From positions 1 through 64,000 of the forward strand of contig JALQPE010000788.1 in assembly GCA_030407315.1 (NCBI GenBank): a stretch of 64,000 nucleotides of DNA, given 5' to 3'. Below the pieces are notes generated by a model that saw only the letters and a program-made list of their open reading frames with translations, was not told the DNA's origin and did not search any database. This DNA comes from Asparagopsis taxiformis. Lineage: Eukaryota; Rhodophyta; Florideophyceae; Bonnemaisoniales; Bonnemaisoniaceae. Position numbers and translations under genes: made by a program. Shown one piece after another: positions 53,542 to 63,900 of the stretch. Position 1 is the stretch's first letter. The number at the start of each line of letters is the position of its first letter.

Positions 53542-56500
53542 TCAGATATCTAAACGCTCCCAGTAGTTGACATTGAAGGGAGGCTGTAGCAACTTCTCCC
53601 TGGAAGTTCGCAGTGATAGATGGGACCGGATAGGATGCTGGTACCTCACCGAAGAACGACCCTCCGCGAATCCCATTCCTCCGTGATACACGTCCGTTCG
53701 GCATACAAGCAGGGAATACGGTGGGATGCGCACGTTCGTCACTGGCACGCGGTACTTTTCTTTCGCTGGATGACTTAGGCACACATGGCTGAACTTGGCG
53801 ATACGAATGATGAACCCATCCGCACCAGCAGCCATCATGAAATATGATGGCGAGTTGAGAGGACCAGTTCCAGTTCCCTCACGGACGGGAACATCGGTAT
53901 GCATAAGTTGCTCCTGACTACCTTCTGCGGTCAAAATCAGACGAAGACCCGTTTCTGGAAAGACCACCGCTTCTTCTCTTCCAAACCCGAGCTTCAGGTT
54001 CTCCGCACAAATCGCCTTACCTAGCTCCAGAATCAGCTTGTTCCTGTACTGCCGCGCGCTTTCTTGCTCAAGGTCATCGCAGATGCTTTTCCGGTCCGTC
54101 TTGAATACACCAGTGCTGTCTTTCGGTCGAAGTGGTTTCCACGGGTTCTTCTGACTTGCACTTGAGCCACTTGTAGTACCTTGGAATGTGCTGGCCATCT
54201 GTGTGAATAACTCGTGCGTAGCTGCTCCCACTGTAGTAGAAGAGAAAATGTCTTGCAACACCACGTAACCAAGCTCGTCGATCATTCTTCTCTGGTAGCT
54301 GAAGTATTGTTGGCTTTCACAAGAACCGAGGGGACATACCAAAGTAGAGTAGCCTGCAGCTGCTTCCATTATCTCCGTCCGGATTGTATCAATGTCTTCT
54401 TCTGTGATATAATACTTCATTCTCGAGTTGGAAGGAACGCATAAAGGCAGCTTCTCAGGTATGTCCTCTGCGAATGTGCGGTCTGGAAGGGAGTTTTCTT
54501 GCTCGTCAGTGAAGAGTGGTGCTTCTTCTCCAGTCGTTCGTTTTCTTGCATTGACTCTACTCTTCTTTTCCCGGGGAGGCCCAATCTCAATGTTGTCATC
54601 CGGCGTATTGGGCTCAGAAAACTTCGCGCTAGTATCTTCCCTTCTTCGCTTCTTATGCAACCTGGACTCGTTTTCATCGCCGCTTCCACCAGAACTCCTG
54701 CTTCTTCCCGAATTCTCCTTGTCCACTTCGGCCGGGCTAGTGCTGTAAGTTTCTGGTGTCCTGATTCGAAGTTTCAATATCACAGAGCGGTTCTGCGCAT
54801 CTCCAGCTTGTTGTCCAGGCGTGTCTATGTCCATGCGACCACTATTGTCCAAGTTGATATCCAGACTTTGCGTATCGCCGCTTTGTTTCCTTCCCTGAGG
54901 AAGATCTTCTCTGACAATCCTTCCCGGCGAATTATCCCTGGCACGACTTTCCCGCTCTGCCCTTGAAGCTGAAAGACGTTCCTGTTCTTTTTGGAGAACA
55001 GCAAGACGTTCTGCTTCCCTCTTCTCAGCTGCTGCAAGACGCGTGGCAGGACGTTCCTGTCCTCCCTCTTTTGCTGCGGCAGGACGGTCTTCTGCTTCTT
55101 TCGGGGTGCTCAGAGGTGCCTCTTCTATTGCTTTCGTCGCGACAGCAGGAATCACTTCTTCAGCCACCACATTTGGAGTAATTTCCTGTTCTTCCTCCAC
55201 AACAGCAGAAACTTCCTGCTCTGCTTGGGCTTCGGCAGATACTCCTTCTTCTGCTTGAACAGGACCAGAAGTTTCCACAGTTTCCTTCTCTGTAGAATTA
55301 TTTCCCTGTTCTGCGGCAGTAGGTGCTTCTTCGTCTTCTGCTTTGGCGCCATCAACAAGTGCTTTTTCTATTTCTCCGGGGGTCATGCGATTCCGTTCCC
55401 TCTCCTCCTCCGCTTTCGTCTCCTGCATTGCCTTTGTCCCGGTAGCATATTCCAGTTTGTCGTAAAAACTGTTTGTAAACATCCCGTTCTTGGTTCTCAG
55501 ACTGCTACTGTCTACCACGTCGTCATGAAAGTCGACAAGGACGAATACAATGCGCTCTCCAATGCGATGATCATTATCCCCGACCTCCTTCGCGTTTTCT
55601 GCTGCCAAATCCGTTCGCACGAATTCCTCCATCGTTGCAGAGTTCAACCACTTGCGGACGACCTCTGCCATATCATAGATGGCCAACAGAGCCAGTAGCC
55701 AAGTGCGCATCGTGAACGGACTTCCGCTTCCGATATTTCTGACAAGTCCTCTCTTCCTCCTCATCCTTGTCCACGACGCTGTCATCTCGAGCACAAACCA
55801 CTGGAACCACTCCTTATCGCGCGTCCCGCGTCCGTCCGTGCCATTGCGGAATATTGCGTTATTGACAAGATCGAGCACGCACCCGTACATATCGGCAGAG
55901 TCAATTCGAGAAAAGTCCGGATCTCTTCCCTCGGTTCTTGCATCCTCGATTTCTCTGTTCCTATCCAAAGCATTGTAAACGCTAGGGATAGAGCTCCAGT
56001 ACACGAAAGCAACGCTGTCTGTGCGATTGAACCCCTTCGCAATGTTGATGTACTGCCTATACGAGTTCTCCGAACGGTTCCTGTCGGACGGCAGAATATA
56101 GCTCACTTCTTTCAGAATAGGAATAAGCCGGACAACAGGAAGATCCATCTGGTTGGAAAACCTGAGAAACTCTATGACCGCACACACATTGTCGGCAATG
56201 CTCACAGAAGCGACATCGTGAGTTTGTATATTGGCTTCGAGAGACAGTTTCAGAACCTCCAGCGCATCGAAAATTAGACGCCCGTTCGGCGCAATCAACT
56301 GTTGTACCCAAACCAATTCCAAGGAATCCCTGTTCTTTCCTGAGTACTTCTCCAGGCATAGTTGCAGAGCAGCTATGCGATGAGAGCCATCGATGCAGTA
56401 AAACTCGTCTCCTTCGTTATCTTCCATTTTGCAGACTGTAATCATAGTTCCAGTGGTAGAGAAACCTCTATCCATGAAAATGCTGGCCAGTTCGTTTACA

Positions 56501-56802
56501 CGACCCGGTCGCACCAAACGGGAGGTCACTGTCGGAAATTTCACTTTGCGAGGATCAACTTGCACTTTAGAAGAGCTGTACTGAGCAATAGTGATGCTTT
56601 TCTCTTCAGCAGAAGGAGAATTGCTCTTCTCCGCTGTAGTATTCATGATACTATTGTCTCCCATTGTAATCCCTGCAATCTCAGTTCGTTCAATCGGTTC
56701 TCTGTTCAAATGTTGTGTAGACGATGAAATCCACAATTGTGGTACCTCCGAGTGCGCTTCCCGTCTCTCAGCTTCCTCTCTTATACTGTCCGGACAAGAC
56801 AT
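53542..56802 (-). CDS. ParB-like/2OG-Fe(II) dioxygenase fusion, family 2 member 2 (intact)
   Basis: 1086 residues from ATG 56802; a second ATG at 56664 (MGDNSI) is an alternative start. DGSHR lies at residues 138-142 in a ParB-like domain preceded by RPGRVNELASIFMDRGF. A helical region follows, then a long Glu/Ala-rich segment (about 480-640) with repeated AEEGVSAEAQAEQE-like stretches and basic patches (KKSRVNARKR). The dioxygenase starts with ELGYVVLQDIFSS near 870. Metal ligands HTD are at 968-970, the distal histidine is in DVYHGG at 1040, and RSHLSL may supply the 2OG-binding arginine. This is the only uninterrupted ParB-dioxygenase in the window and the best candidate for an active enzyme. 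Its C-terminal domain aligns collinearly with that of the 48320-51966 protein. Confidence 0.88.
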   Translation of the reverse strand: MSCPDSIREEAERREAHSEVPQLWISSSTQHLNREPIERTEIAGITMGDNSIMNTTAEKSNSPSAEEKSITIAQYSSSKVQVDPRKVKFPTVTSRLVRPGRVNELASIFMDRGFSTTGTMITVCKMEDNEGDEFYCIDGSHRIAALQLCLEKYSGKNRDSLELVWVQQLIAPNGRLIFDALEVLKLSLEANIQTHDVASVSIADNVCAVIEFLRFSNQMDLPVVRLIPILKEVSYILPSDRNRSENSYRQYINIAKGFNRTDSVAFVYWSSIPSVYNALDRNREIEDARTEGRDPDFSRIDSADMYGCVLDLVNNAIFRNGTDGRGTRDKEWFQWFVLEMTASWTRMRRKRGLVRNIGSGSPFTMRTWLLALLAIYDMAEVVRKWLNSATMEEFVRTDLAAENAKEVGDNDHRIGERIVFVLVDFHDDVVDSSSLRTKNGMFTNSFYDKLEYATGTKAMQETKAEEERERNRMTPGEIEKALVDGAKAEDEEAPTAAEQGNNSTEKETVETSGPVQAEEGVSAEAQAEQEVSAVVEEEQEITPNVVAEEVIPAVATKAIEEAPLSTPKEAEDRPAAAKEGGQERPATRLAAAEKREAERLAVLQKEQERLSASRAERESRARDNSPGRIVREDLPQGRKQSGDTQSLDINLDNSGRMDIDTPGQQAGDAQNRSVILKLRIRTPETYSTSPAEVDKENSGRSRSSGGSGDENESRLHKKRRREDTSAKFSEPNTPDDNIEIGPPREKKSRVNARKRTTGEEAPLFTDEQENSLPDRTFAEDIPEKLPLCVPSNSRMKYYITEEDIDTIRTEIMEAAAGYSTLVCPLGSCESQQYFSYQRRMIDELGYVVLQDIFSSTTVGAATHELFTQMASTFQGTTSGSSASQKNPWKPLRPKDSTGVFKTDRKSICDDLEQESARQYRNKLILELGKAICAENLKLGFGREEAVVFPETGLRLILTAEGSQEQLMHTDVPVREGTGTGPLNSPSYFMMAAGADGFIIRIAKFSHVCLSHPAKEKYRVPVTNVRIPPYSLLVCRTDVYHGGMGFAEGRSSVRYQHPIRSHLSLRTSREKLLQPPFNVNYWERLDI

Positions 56803-56912
56803 TCCCTACCTACGTTCAGTCCTGATGAACCTTACGCTGCACCCGCTCAGCACCTCTGACTCTACCTGATCCTGATACCTCCACAAAGCGTTTAGCCCTT
56901 TCCATCAATCTA

Positions 56913-57404
56913 CACTACGGTGTTGGGAATGAAAAAAGACAGTAAATTTACTGTCTGAGACAGTAAAAATTACTGTCTGGCCAAGACAGTGCGCGGAGAC
57001 AGTAAAATTTACTGTCTGGAAATTTCAGAATACTGCTGCAGCAATAAACTGGCACGAAATCTGGGCAGTACCAAAAACAGTAAAATTTACTGTCCAGAAC
57101 AGTAAATTTTACTGTCCGGAAGTGTTGCCGCCAGACAGTATGTGCAGACAGTACATTTTACTGTCTGAGGCAGTGCATTGTATTGTATTACTGCACTGTC
57201 TGGGTAAATCTGTAGACAGTAGTGTAGATAGCAAATTGTATTGTCTGCGGGTAGTACCGTGTATTGGTTCACAACACTGTCTCGTGGAGTGGACTTGAGA
57301 GGAAATATGGAGCATAGTGTTGGTGTGAAGGTAAATATTGGAATGGTGTAATGGTGTGTGGTATACGAAGATAGTAATTGTGGTCGAGCTTTACAGATAT
57401 TTGT
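56913..57404 (+). repeat. R3 palindromic repeat, right copy
   Basis: Same orientation and order as 38182-38656, starting CACTACGGTGTTGGGAATGA. Differences are a few substitutions and a 6-bp insertion (TAATGG) near 57352. The two copies bracket the 18.7-kb family-2 block. Confidence 0.9.
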
Positions 57405-57730
57405 AGGTAGCGAAGTTAGTACGAGGGAGGATAAATGAAAGAGGATAGCAGATCGACCGACCTAGAATGGGATTGAGGTTTCTAGTCTCAGTGAAGCCTA
57501 TTCTGCCAATAGAGAATAGAATCATGTTTATGTCAGTTGGGATAGGAGATGACACTATCGATTTTAGTGCGATGACAATTAGAATCGTGCTGAAGGGCCT
57601 GCAATCGCTGAGGAATGTGACGTCATATTCCTCAATTTCCGAACGGAAGTTGGGAATAAATAGGAGTTCACGAATGGGAGCAGCGATGCACAAAATTGGT
57701 GCAGAAAGAGCTTTTCGAGCTAATCACTGA
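57391..57730 (-). pseudogene. Fragment weakly similar to the Tudor-like protein C-terminal region
   Basis: The minus frame reads ILCIAAPIRELLFIPNFRSEI with later FSTILIVIALKS and LFSIGR. The pattern resembles IAIQCKAKENRDVLFLPSFEDI in the protein at 40886-42247. It begins inside unique sequence and ends at the R3 repeat. If real, it is a remnant of a second family-2 element lying to the right. Similarity was judged by eye and is weak. Confidence 0.25.
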
Positions 57731-58116
57731 GGCTTCCGTGAAGGAACTGAAACAGATACGGAAGAGTGTTCCATAGTTGATTACTTTCTCAATTCGAGAG
57801 CTATTTGCGATCATAGTCGCGATGCGCCGAGTGAACCAAAGCGTAAACAGCTGTTATCTCCTCTGGTGCCGTCTCCATGTTGAATCCTGCGACTTGTACA
57901 TGTGTGAGAGATGCTGACAATGTGAACATCGCCGGTATGCGAAACAGCCAATTGTCGAGCAGAACGTGTGTTGAGACAGCTGTTCGGAAATGGGTTTTTC
58001 TGGCGCACAGAAAGGCTGATTGCAAGATTTTCCAAACGCCTCACACCACAAAACACACGCTTTCAACAATATATCCAACAAAAAATTTCATGGATCAAGC
58101 CGCCAACCACAATTCA

Positions 58117-58395
58117 TGACAACCAATCATCAGTTCACTCTCGCCAATGTGCAAGTAGCATTAATGCTAGTGTGGTCAATTGACCACACTCGACCGTGGC
58201 AAACAAGTATCGCAAGCGGATCGTTATCTCATCGCCTTGCGTAGTTGGCAATCCGCACAGTCCATACGCACGCAATTGATTGACACCAATGCGACGCCAC
58301 ACGCGCTTCTGTTCGTCGCTACCACGCTGCATCGTCGCTTCCAAACCGATTGGTTGATGTTCACCGATGACGCACAGCGCATTGACGCCTTTTGA
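58117..58395 (+). pseudogene. Transportin-3/Mtr10-type importin N-terminal fragment
   Basis: Frame one starts MTTNHQFTLANVQVALMLVWS, like the first HEAT helix of importin-13/transportin-3 proteins. After a break at 58169-58190 a second frame continues ADRYLIALRSWQSAQSIRTQL...LLFVATTLHRRFQTDW, matching the AxxWL-x-x-LQRS-x-x-AW...FAAQTLxxKIQ-x-D pattern of this family. The rest of the roughly 950-residue protein is not recognisable downstream. The frame break coincides with a perfect palindrome. Probably a decayed host gene. Confidence 0.45.
58169..58190. repeat. Perfect 22-nt palindrome at the importin frameshift
   Basis: Arm AGTGTGGTCAA followed directly by its reverse complement, with no spacer. 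Confidence 0.9.
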
Positions 58396-61300
58396 ATCCC
58401 GCTTCTCGCGCTCGCGCTCCCCCTTCACCACCTCCGGGCTCTTTTTCTTCGCGCACGCGTGCCACTTTGCGATGGCAAATGTGTGATCGTCACTGCGCGA
58501 CTCTAGGTGGCTCGACCTCCGTCGCGTCTTCTCTGAGGAACACGTGCACATTTTTCACGTCATGTCGGCGGTCGTGCTCGAGTTTCGACACGCCGAGACA
58601 CAGCTTTTGCACCGCTTTTGTGCACAAAATGTCCACGTTGTTCTGCAGACCTCCCTGTTTATGCTGGCCATTTTGCATGTCAATCTTCCCGCCTGTCTCA
58701 ACCGTGCGGCGTTGCGTAATGCGCGTGCCGTTCTCACTTTTTTGCAAGCCTGGAAGGCCTATTCGAGCGACCCGGCAGTTCTTCCAACTGTCATTGCAAT
58801 CCGTTTGTACATGCATCTTTACTGGTCACACCATTAATCTCACACGTGTTATTTCAACGATATGATTACGATGTCACTAGTTACGGAAAGATTGATACGT
58901 CTGCTCGCTTTCTCACGAGTCAATTCACCCATTTCGGTCTCGTGCCTACTGCCGAAGAGGAGCCTAGCTTTATGGACAAACATTAGGACTGAAAAATGTA
59001 TCTAATTCAAGTAAGCTTCCTAGAATTTCACAAGCTATGCTCGATACTAAGCGAGGGGATGGCGATGAGCTCTACACAGTCAACTACGATGACCCCCGAT
59101 GTGGTTCACATTCGTCACAGTACCAGTCGGGGAGACTCCTACCTCTCAGATGGTGTCCCGGTGACTCCAAGACGCCACTGCTTTGTCCAATCCTGGTCCT
59201 AAGAAGATGACGGGTTACGCTATGTGTGACGTACATGAGTACCATGGAAACGTGAGTGGGAATGGTGATAGTGGGATTACTGGAGTGATGGGAGATGAGT
59301 CTGGGGAGAAATCATACAGTTTCTATACACCTGACGGGTATTGGTGGAATATAATTGAATGGAATGATGTGTGATGTCTGCACCACGTCGACCTCCTCTC
59401 TCGCCCCAACATCGCGCAGCACTCTCAATGCAACACAGTGTGCATCTTTGTTGGCGTTACATGTGCGCCTAGTTCTTGCATCGCTGCTTCCCTCACATCA
59501 TCATCTAACCGTCTGTAACGCAACAACATGCCACCGCATGTCGCTCACAGTCACATATGTATTTCTTAATACGCTTGTTGAAACACGGAACGCTCTTATT
59601 CACCACAGCGGCAGCTCTACACAAACTAACACTGAAACCAAGATGGAGGCAATATATCGGTGGCATTTCATTACAAATGTACTTTTTCTTTCTGCTGCTG
59701 GTGTGGCCTTGTGTTTGAAACTTGCTTGCAGGTCCTTTCCAACAGCTTAGTGTCGTAACCATTGCAGATGCGTTGCTGCTAGAATCACCCGGAGAGCTTC
59801 AATCAAATGGTTGTTGTGGACTAGTTGCGCTCGTTGTGAATCAATCGCCAGTGCGTGCATCTGTATTTGTGCGTTCGTGTGCGCGCTTACTAGATGCGAT
59901 GCAATGCAATGCTCACGTACACTGTATACTACTGACTTTTACAAATATAGCTTTGTATGAGAAGCGTCGGTATGTATCCGACACCTTACCATTGCCTCAC
60001 TCTGTAAAGCTTCTTTCCCAGTAGCAATTTGTATCGCATTGCACCATGACGCAGGGCAGACTGCGAGTGAAAGCAACGAGTAAACAAACTTTTCGCTCAT
60101 CATTCACCACACGCTGTTGTCGTTGAAGTCATAACCATATCCACATCCCATTCTGGAAACTCTTGGAAGACAGACGAGCCCAGTCCACCACTGGTGCTTG
60201 TAGATGTAGCATTTTTAAGCTGTTCGTTTAGATAGTAAGGGATAGATGGTGTAGTGCGCAACACTAGAGAACAACGCTGTGCAGGACAACATGTTTGTTC
60301 GGCGTAAATCGTCATATGTTCCATTTGGACTATTTTGGCAGCTCACATGCATCAACCTGAATATTAAGACTCTGGACTGGCACACTCAAGTATCTGGATA
60401 CGCTTGAGCAGTGGCAGGGGCGCAAGAGCCGGTCCAAGTTTTTGTACAAGGCACGTTGACACACTGCATTCACTTGATTGACACCCGAGTGCAACGACTG
60501 GCTCGCTGTCCAGGGATGGGGGACTGCTGTGCAAGTGTTCAATACATCTCAAGATGCAGTTCAAGAATAAACATTTCAACGTTATCCGGCTCACGGTCTC
60601 AGTTGGTCAAGTCATGGATCACAGGGTGTGGTGAAAAACCTCTTTGTTTACATTGTCTCAATAGCGAGGTCGACGATATTGCGACCTCGTTACTGGGACG
60701 GATTGGCATCACCGAGTGTGACAGACTGGAAGATGTGATTGGGCAGGAGCGAGGTGTGTGTGAAGGATAGTAAGAAACAGCGAGGTGGGTGTGTGGAAGG
60801 TGCGAATGGCGTCAAGTGATTGGCACAAGGGAGTTGAGCTCATCTGCGGACAGAGTATGGATGGCATCGTATGCCCGTTGGGACAGCCCGGGCGGAAGTG
60901 ATCATGGGAAGCTCGTTTATGTATGTGTGCGGCAGTTGGGATTGGGCGCGACTGGACGGCGAATGTGGTCGAAGAATGGGCGCGGCGACTATGGTCATGC
61001 TAAGTGGACCAACGCGGTGCGAGTCGAACCAGTTGATATATGAGGGATGTCAAGGCAAGGGGGCATTTAGACGGGCGAAAGGGTGCGTGTGACGCGAGTG
61101 GAAGGCGGTGAGGGAATGCATGCATGAATTGAGCGTGTGGGCGGACGAGGATTTGAGAAAACCTAATATGACAGTACATTGCGTGTGTGGTAGGCGCGTT
61201 GAAGTGTTACGGCGCATAAATCATCGGCGCCGATGGCTACGTCACAAACGGTGTAATCACCGCTGTAATCGGCGCCAACAGCATGTTATGGCTGCAGACG

Positions 61301-61440
61301 CGACAGAATGTCGACTTCATCCTTAGAATGAAGTACGCTAATTAGCCATTCTGCCCAGCACCAGGTACGAAACTTGGGACTGGGCACGTCATTAGAGCTC
61401 TAGGGTAGGTAACAGAATATAAACTTATGTGGGAGGACGG
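58396..61440. other. No confident gene
   Basis: Several short open stretches exist (for example 58544-58837, 59355-59750, 60411-60770 on the plus strand), but none has a recognisable family or long frame. Hairpin CGAGGTCG...CGACCTCG near 60665-60690 and CATCGGCGCCGATG near 61222 are visible. It may hold exons of a decayed gene continuing from the importin fragment. Confidence 0.4.
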
Positions 61441-61445
61441 GTTTT

Positions 61446-61640
61446 CAGGACAAGCTGTCGGAACTGTAATTACTGTGTTTTCTTACAGCAAAGTCATCGT
61501 TAAGGCGGATTTGCTTTCTCAGGACAAGCTGTCAGAACTGTAAGTACTCTGTTTTCTTACAGCAAAGTCATCGTTAAGGCGGATTTGCTTTCTCAGGACA
61601 AGCTGTCGGAACTGCTATTCAGTTTTCTTACAGCAAAGGC
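61446..61640. repeat. 74-bp tandem repeat carrying half of the R2 palindrome
   Basis: CAGGACAAGCTGTC recurs at 61446, 61520 and 61594. Each unit contains one arm TTACAGCAAAGTCATCGTTA but then AGGCGGATTTGC instead of the second arm, so the palindrome is broken. Confidence 0.9.
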
Positions 61641-61664
61641 AGTTTACAGCCCGGATGACTTTGC

Positions 61665-61860
61665 TTACAGCAAAGTCATCGTAACGATGACTTTGCTGTA
61701 AGAAAACAAAACATTACAGCAAAGTCATCGTAACGATGACTTTGCTGTAAGAAAACAAAACATTACAGCAAAGTCATCGTAACGATGACTTTGCTGTAAG
61801 AAAACAAAACATTACAGCAAAGTCATCGTTACGATGACTTTGCTGTAAGAAACCATGGTA
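61665..61860. repeat. R2 palindrome in 49-bp tandem array (cluster 5)
   Basis: Four copies at 61665, 61714, 61763 and 61812, each a 37-nt palindrome plus GAAAACAAAACA. The centre base is A in three and T in the last. Confidence 0.95.
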
Positions 61861-61928
61861 AACCAACTTCTCTGTAAGCATATGAGAGGGACTGATGTTT
61901 CTCACTCGGGAAGAAGGAGACGATTTCG

Positions 61929-62645
61929 GACCTCGCGAAAAAGGCTGCAAAGTGGTCTGAAACGGTTGGGGTGGTTCTAGGGAGCACTAAAACTTGTTTT
62001 AATTGCACTCAAGCTTTCTCGCTTGCGTGGAAGGGTTGGTATAATTCATCGATTTTTGGTCATCAGATTCTCACAACTGGAGATGTGATGGTCAAAATGG
62101 AACTTTGTCCGAATGATGTGCAAGTGGTCTGTAAGGGTTGGAGTGGGTCTAGGGAGTACGGAAAAGTGTTCTATGAGTTCGTAAAGCTGCTGGCTTGCGC
62201 ATTAGGGCTGACAGAATGCATCGAGTTTTGGTCACCAGATTCCCACAACTGAAGATGTGATGGCCAAAATTGAACTTTGTCGGAACGAAGTGCAAGTGGT
62301 CTGTAAGGGTTGGAGTGGGTCTGGGGAGTACTGTAATGGGTTTTATTTGCCCTGAAAGCTGGTGGCTTGCGAGGTACAGCTTCCGGAGTTCACTAATTTT
62401 TGGTCACCAGATTCTCACAACTGGAGATGTGATGGCCAAAATTGAACTTTGTCGGAACGAAGTGTAAGTGATCCGTAAGGGCTGGAGTGGCTCTAGGGAG
62501 TACGGAAAAGTGTTTTATGTGTCCGTAAAGCTGTTGAATTGCGTGGTAGGGATTCCAGAATGCATCGACTTTTGGTCACCAGACTCCCACAACTGGAGAT
62601 GTGATAGCCAAAATTGAACTTTGCAAGAACGAAGTGCAAGTGTTC
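61929..62645. repeat. 172-bp satellite, about four copies
   Basis: AACTTTG anchors lie at 62101, 62273, 62445 and 62617, exactly 172 bp apart. Units contain AAGTGGTCTGTAAGGGTTGG, TTTTGGTCACCAGATTC and CACAACTGGAGATGTGATGG. Units are diverged by roughly one base in ten by eye. Confidence 0.95.
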
Positions 62646-63530
62646 TGGATGCCTTCAAGTGGCCTGGAAGCGTACTCTGGACAAGTTTTCGGACCTTGAA
62701 GAGGCTCAACTGCACAATGCTGATATTGAAATGAAACATTCATATAGTCCATTTTTAACTAGAACTGCTGGAATGGATTGCGTAGCCTATAGAGGAGCAA
62801 TGTAGTTATATAATAGAGCTAGAAGCATGCCTCAACAACCTATCTCTCATGCCTCTAGTTCTCCTTCATCATTCCAGTCTTCCTTCCTGTGACGCACCGC
62901 GCCTCTGGTGTCACTTCACACGCCCCTCCTGTGCATTAAATACCTGTCTACCACTTCCGTATTCTACTCATACCACCACCTTCATTTTACCCCATGCCTA
63001 CCATCCTATCCTTTACCTTCTGTCCTTCAGTCCTAGGCTAACCTACTTCATAACCATCGATGTAAGGTGAATATCTAGATTCCTACCTACTTGAGAGTAT
63101 AGTTTATTATAACGGAAAACGGACGGTTTTGTATAGTCAATGTGCTACACAGCACCAGGAGTAGATTTTGCGCACCGATAATCTATGCTTGATATTGGAG
63201 AGACCGGCTTCTTGTAGCCTCGGAAAATGTGCAGGTAGTACCTTTCCAGAGGTCCTGGAGGTGTTCACACCAACTCTAGTCCATTTTAACGAGTTTGAAT
63301 TTCGACCGCCAGAATCTCTGTCGTGAGAAAATGGTGGTCGAAATTTACCGTGCTGCTCTCCCAATACTGAACTTTTTAGGTAGTTCAGCCCGGGTGAACA
63401 AGACACAGATTGCTCTTCAAAGCCGCCCGAAGCCGTCGAAACCATCCTTCCACAATGTTCCCGACTTCAAAATTCCTATCTCACCCTTCCCAAAGTGAGA
63501 GAGGGACCAAGGTACCAGACGCTTACAGCT
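62646..63530. other. No gene; includes R2 spacer similar to 52496-53030
   Basis: The pyrimidine-rich stretch at 62840-63060 corresponds to the spacer beside cluster 3. No coding region is supported. An inverted pair around AATTTCGACC/GGTCGAAATT lies at 63298-63348. Confidence 0.5.
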
Positions 63531-63900
63531 GAGGCAGTTTACCAGGGATGCTTACAGCAAAGTCATCGTTACGATGACTTTGCTGTAAGAAAAGAAAACA
63601 TTACAGTGGGCGAAGGATTTTACCGGGTGAAAAAATCACCAAGAATTTTTTTACCGGGTAAAAAATCGTGGCTACTGTAATGAAACGTTTTCTTACAGCA
63701 AAGTCATCGTAACGATGACTTTGCTGTAAGAAAAGGAAACATTACAGTAGGCGAAGAATTTTTACCGGGTAAAAAATCACCAAGAATTTTTTTACCGGGT
63801 AAAAAAACGTGCCTGCTGTAATGTTTTCTTTTCTTACAGCAAAGTCATCGTAACGATGACTTTGCTGTCAGCACCCGCGGTAAACTGCCTCAGCTGTAAG
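63530..63900. repeat. R2 palindrome cluster 6
   Basis: Cores near 63553, 63694 and 63834. The outer boundaries CTTACAGCTGAGGCAGTTTA (left) and TAAACTGCCTCAGCTGTAAG (right) are exact inverted copies, so the whole ~370-bp cluster is a terminal-inverted, foldback-type element. Confidence 0.95.

Noticed and set aside
38182..57404. Direct R3 repeats as LTRs of a retrotransposon
   Set aside because: No reverse transcriptase, integrase or protease ORF lies between them, and the repeats are palindrome arrays without the TG...CA pattern.
951..57404. Endogenous giant virus or virophage insertion
   Set aside because: No capsid, polymerase, packaging ATPase or other viral hallmark gene is seen. SET and methyltransferase domains alone are not enough.
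58544..58837. Continuation of the importin fragment
   Set aside because: Composition is leucine-rich, but no family motif could be aligned, and frames conflict with the upstream piece.
61665..61860. Looks like a CRISPR array (37-nt palindromic repeat at regular spacing)
   Set aside because: The 12-nt spacers are identical, repeats are fully palindromic, no cas genes are present, and the DNA is eukaryotic.
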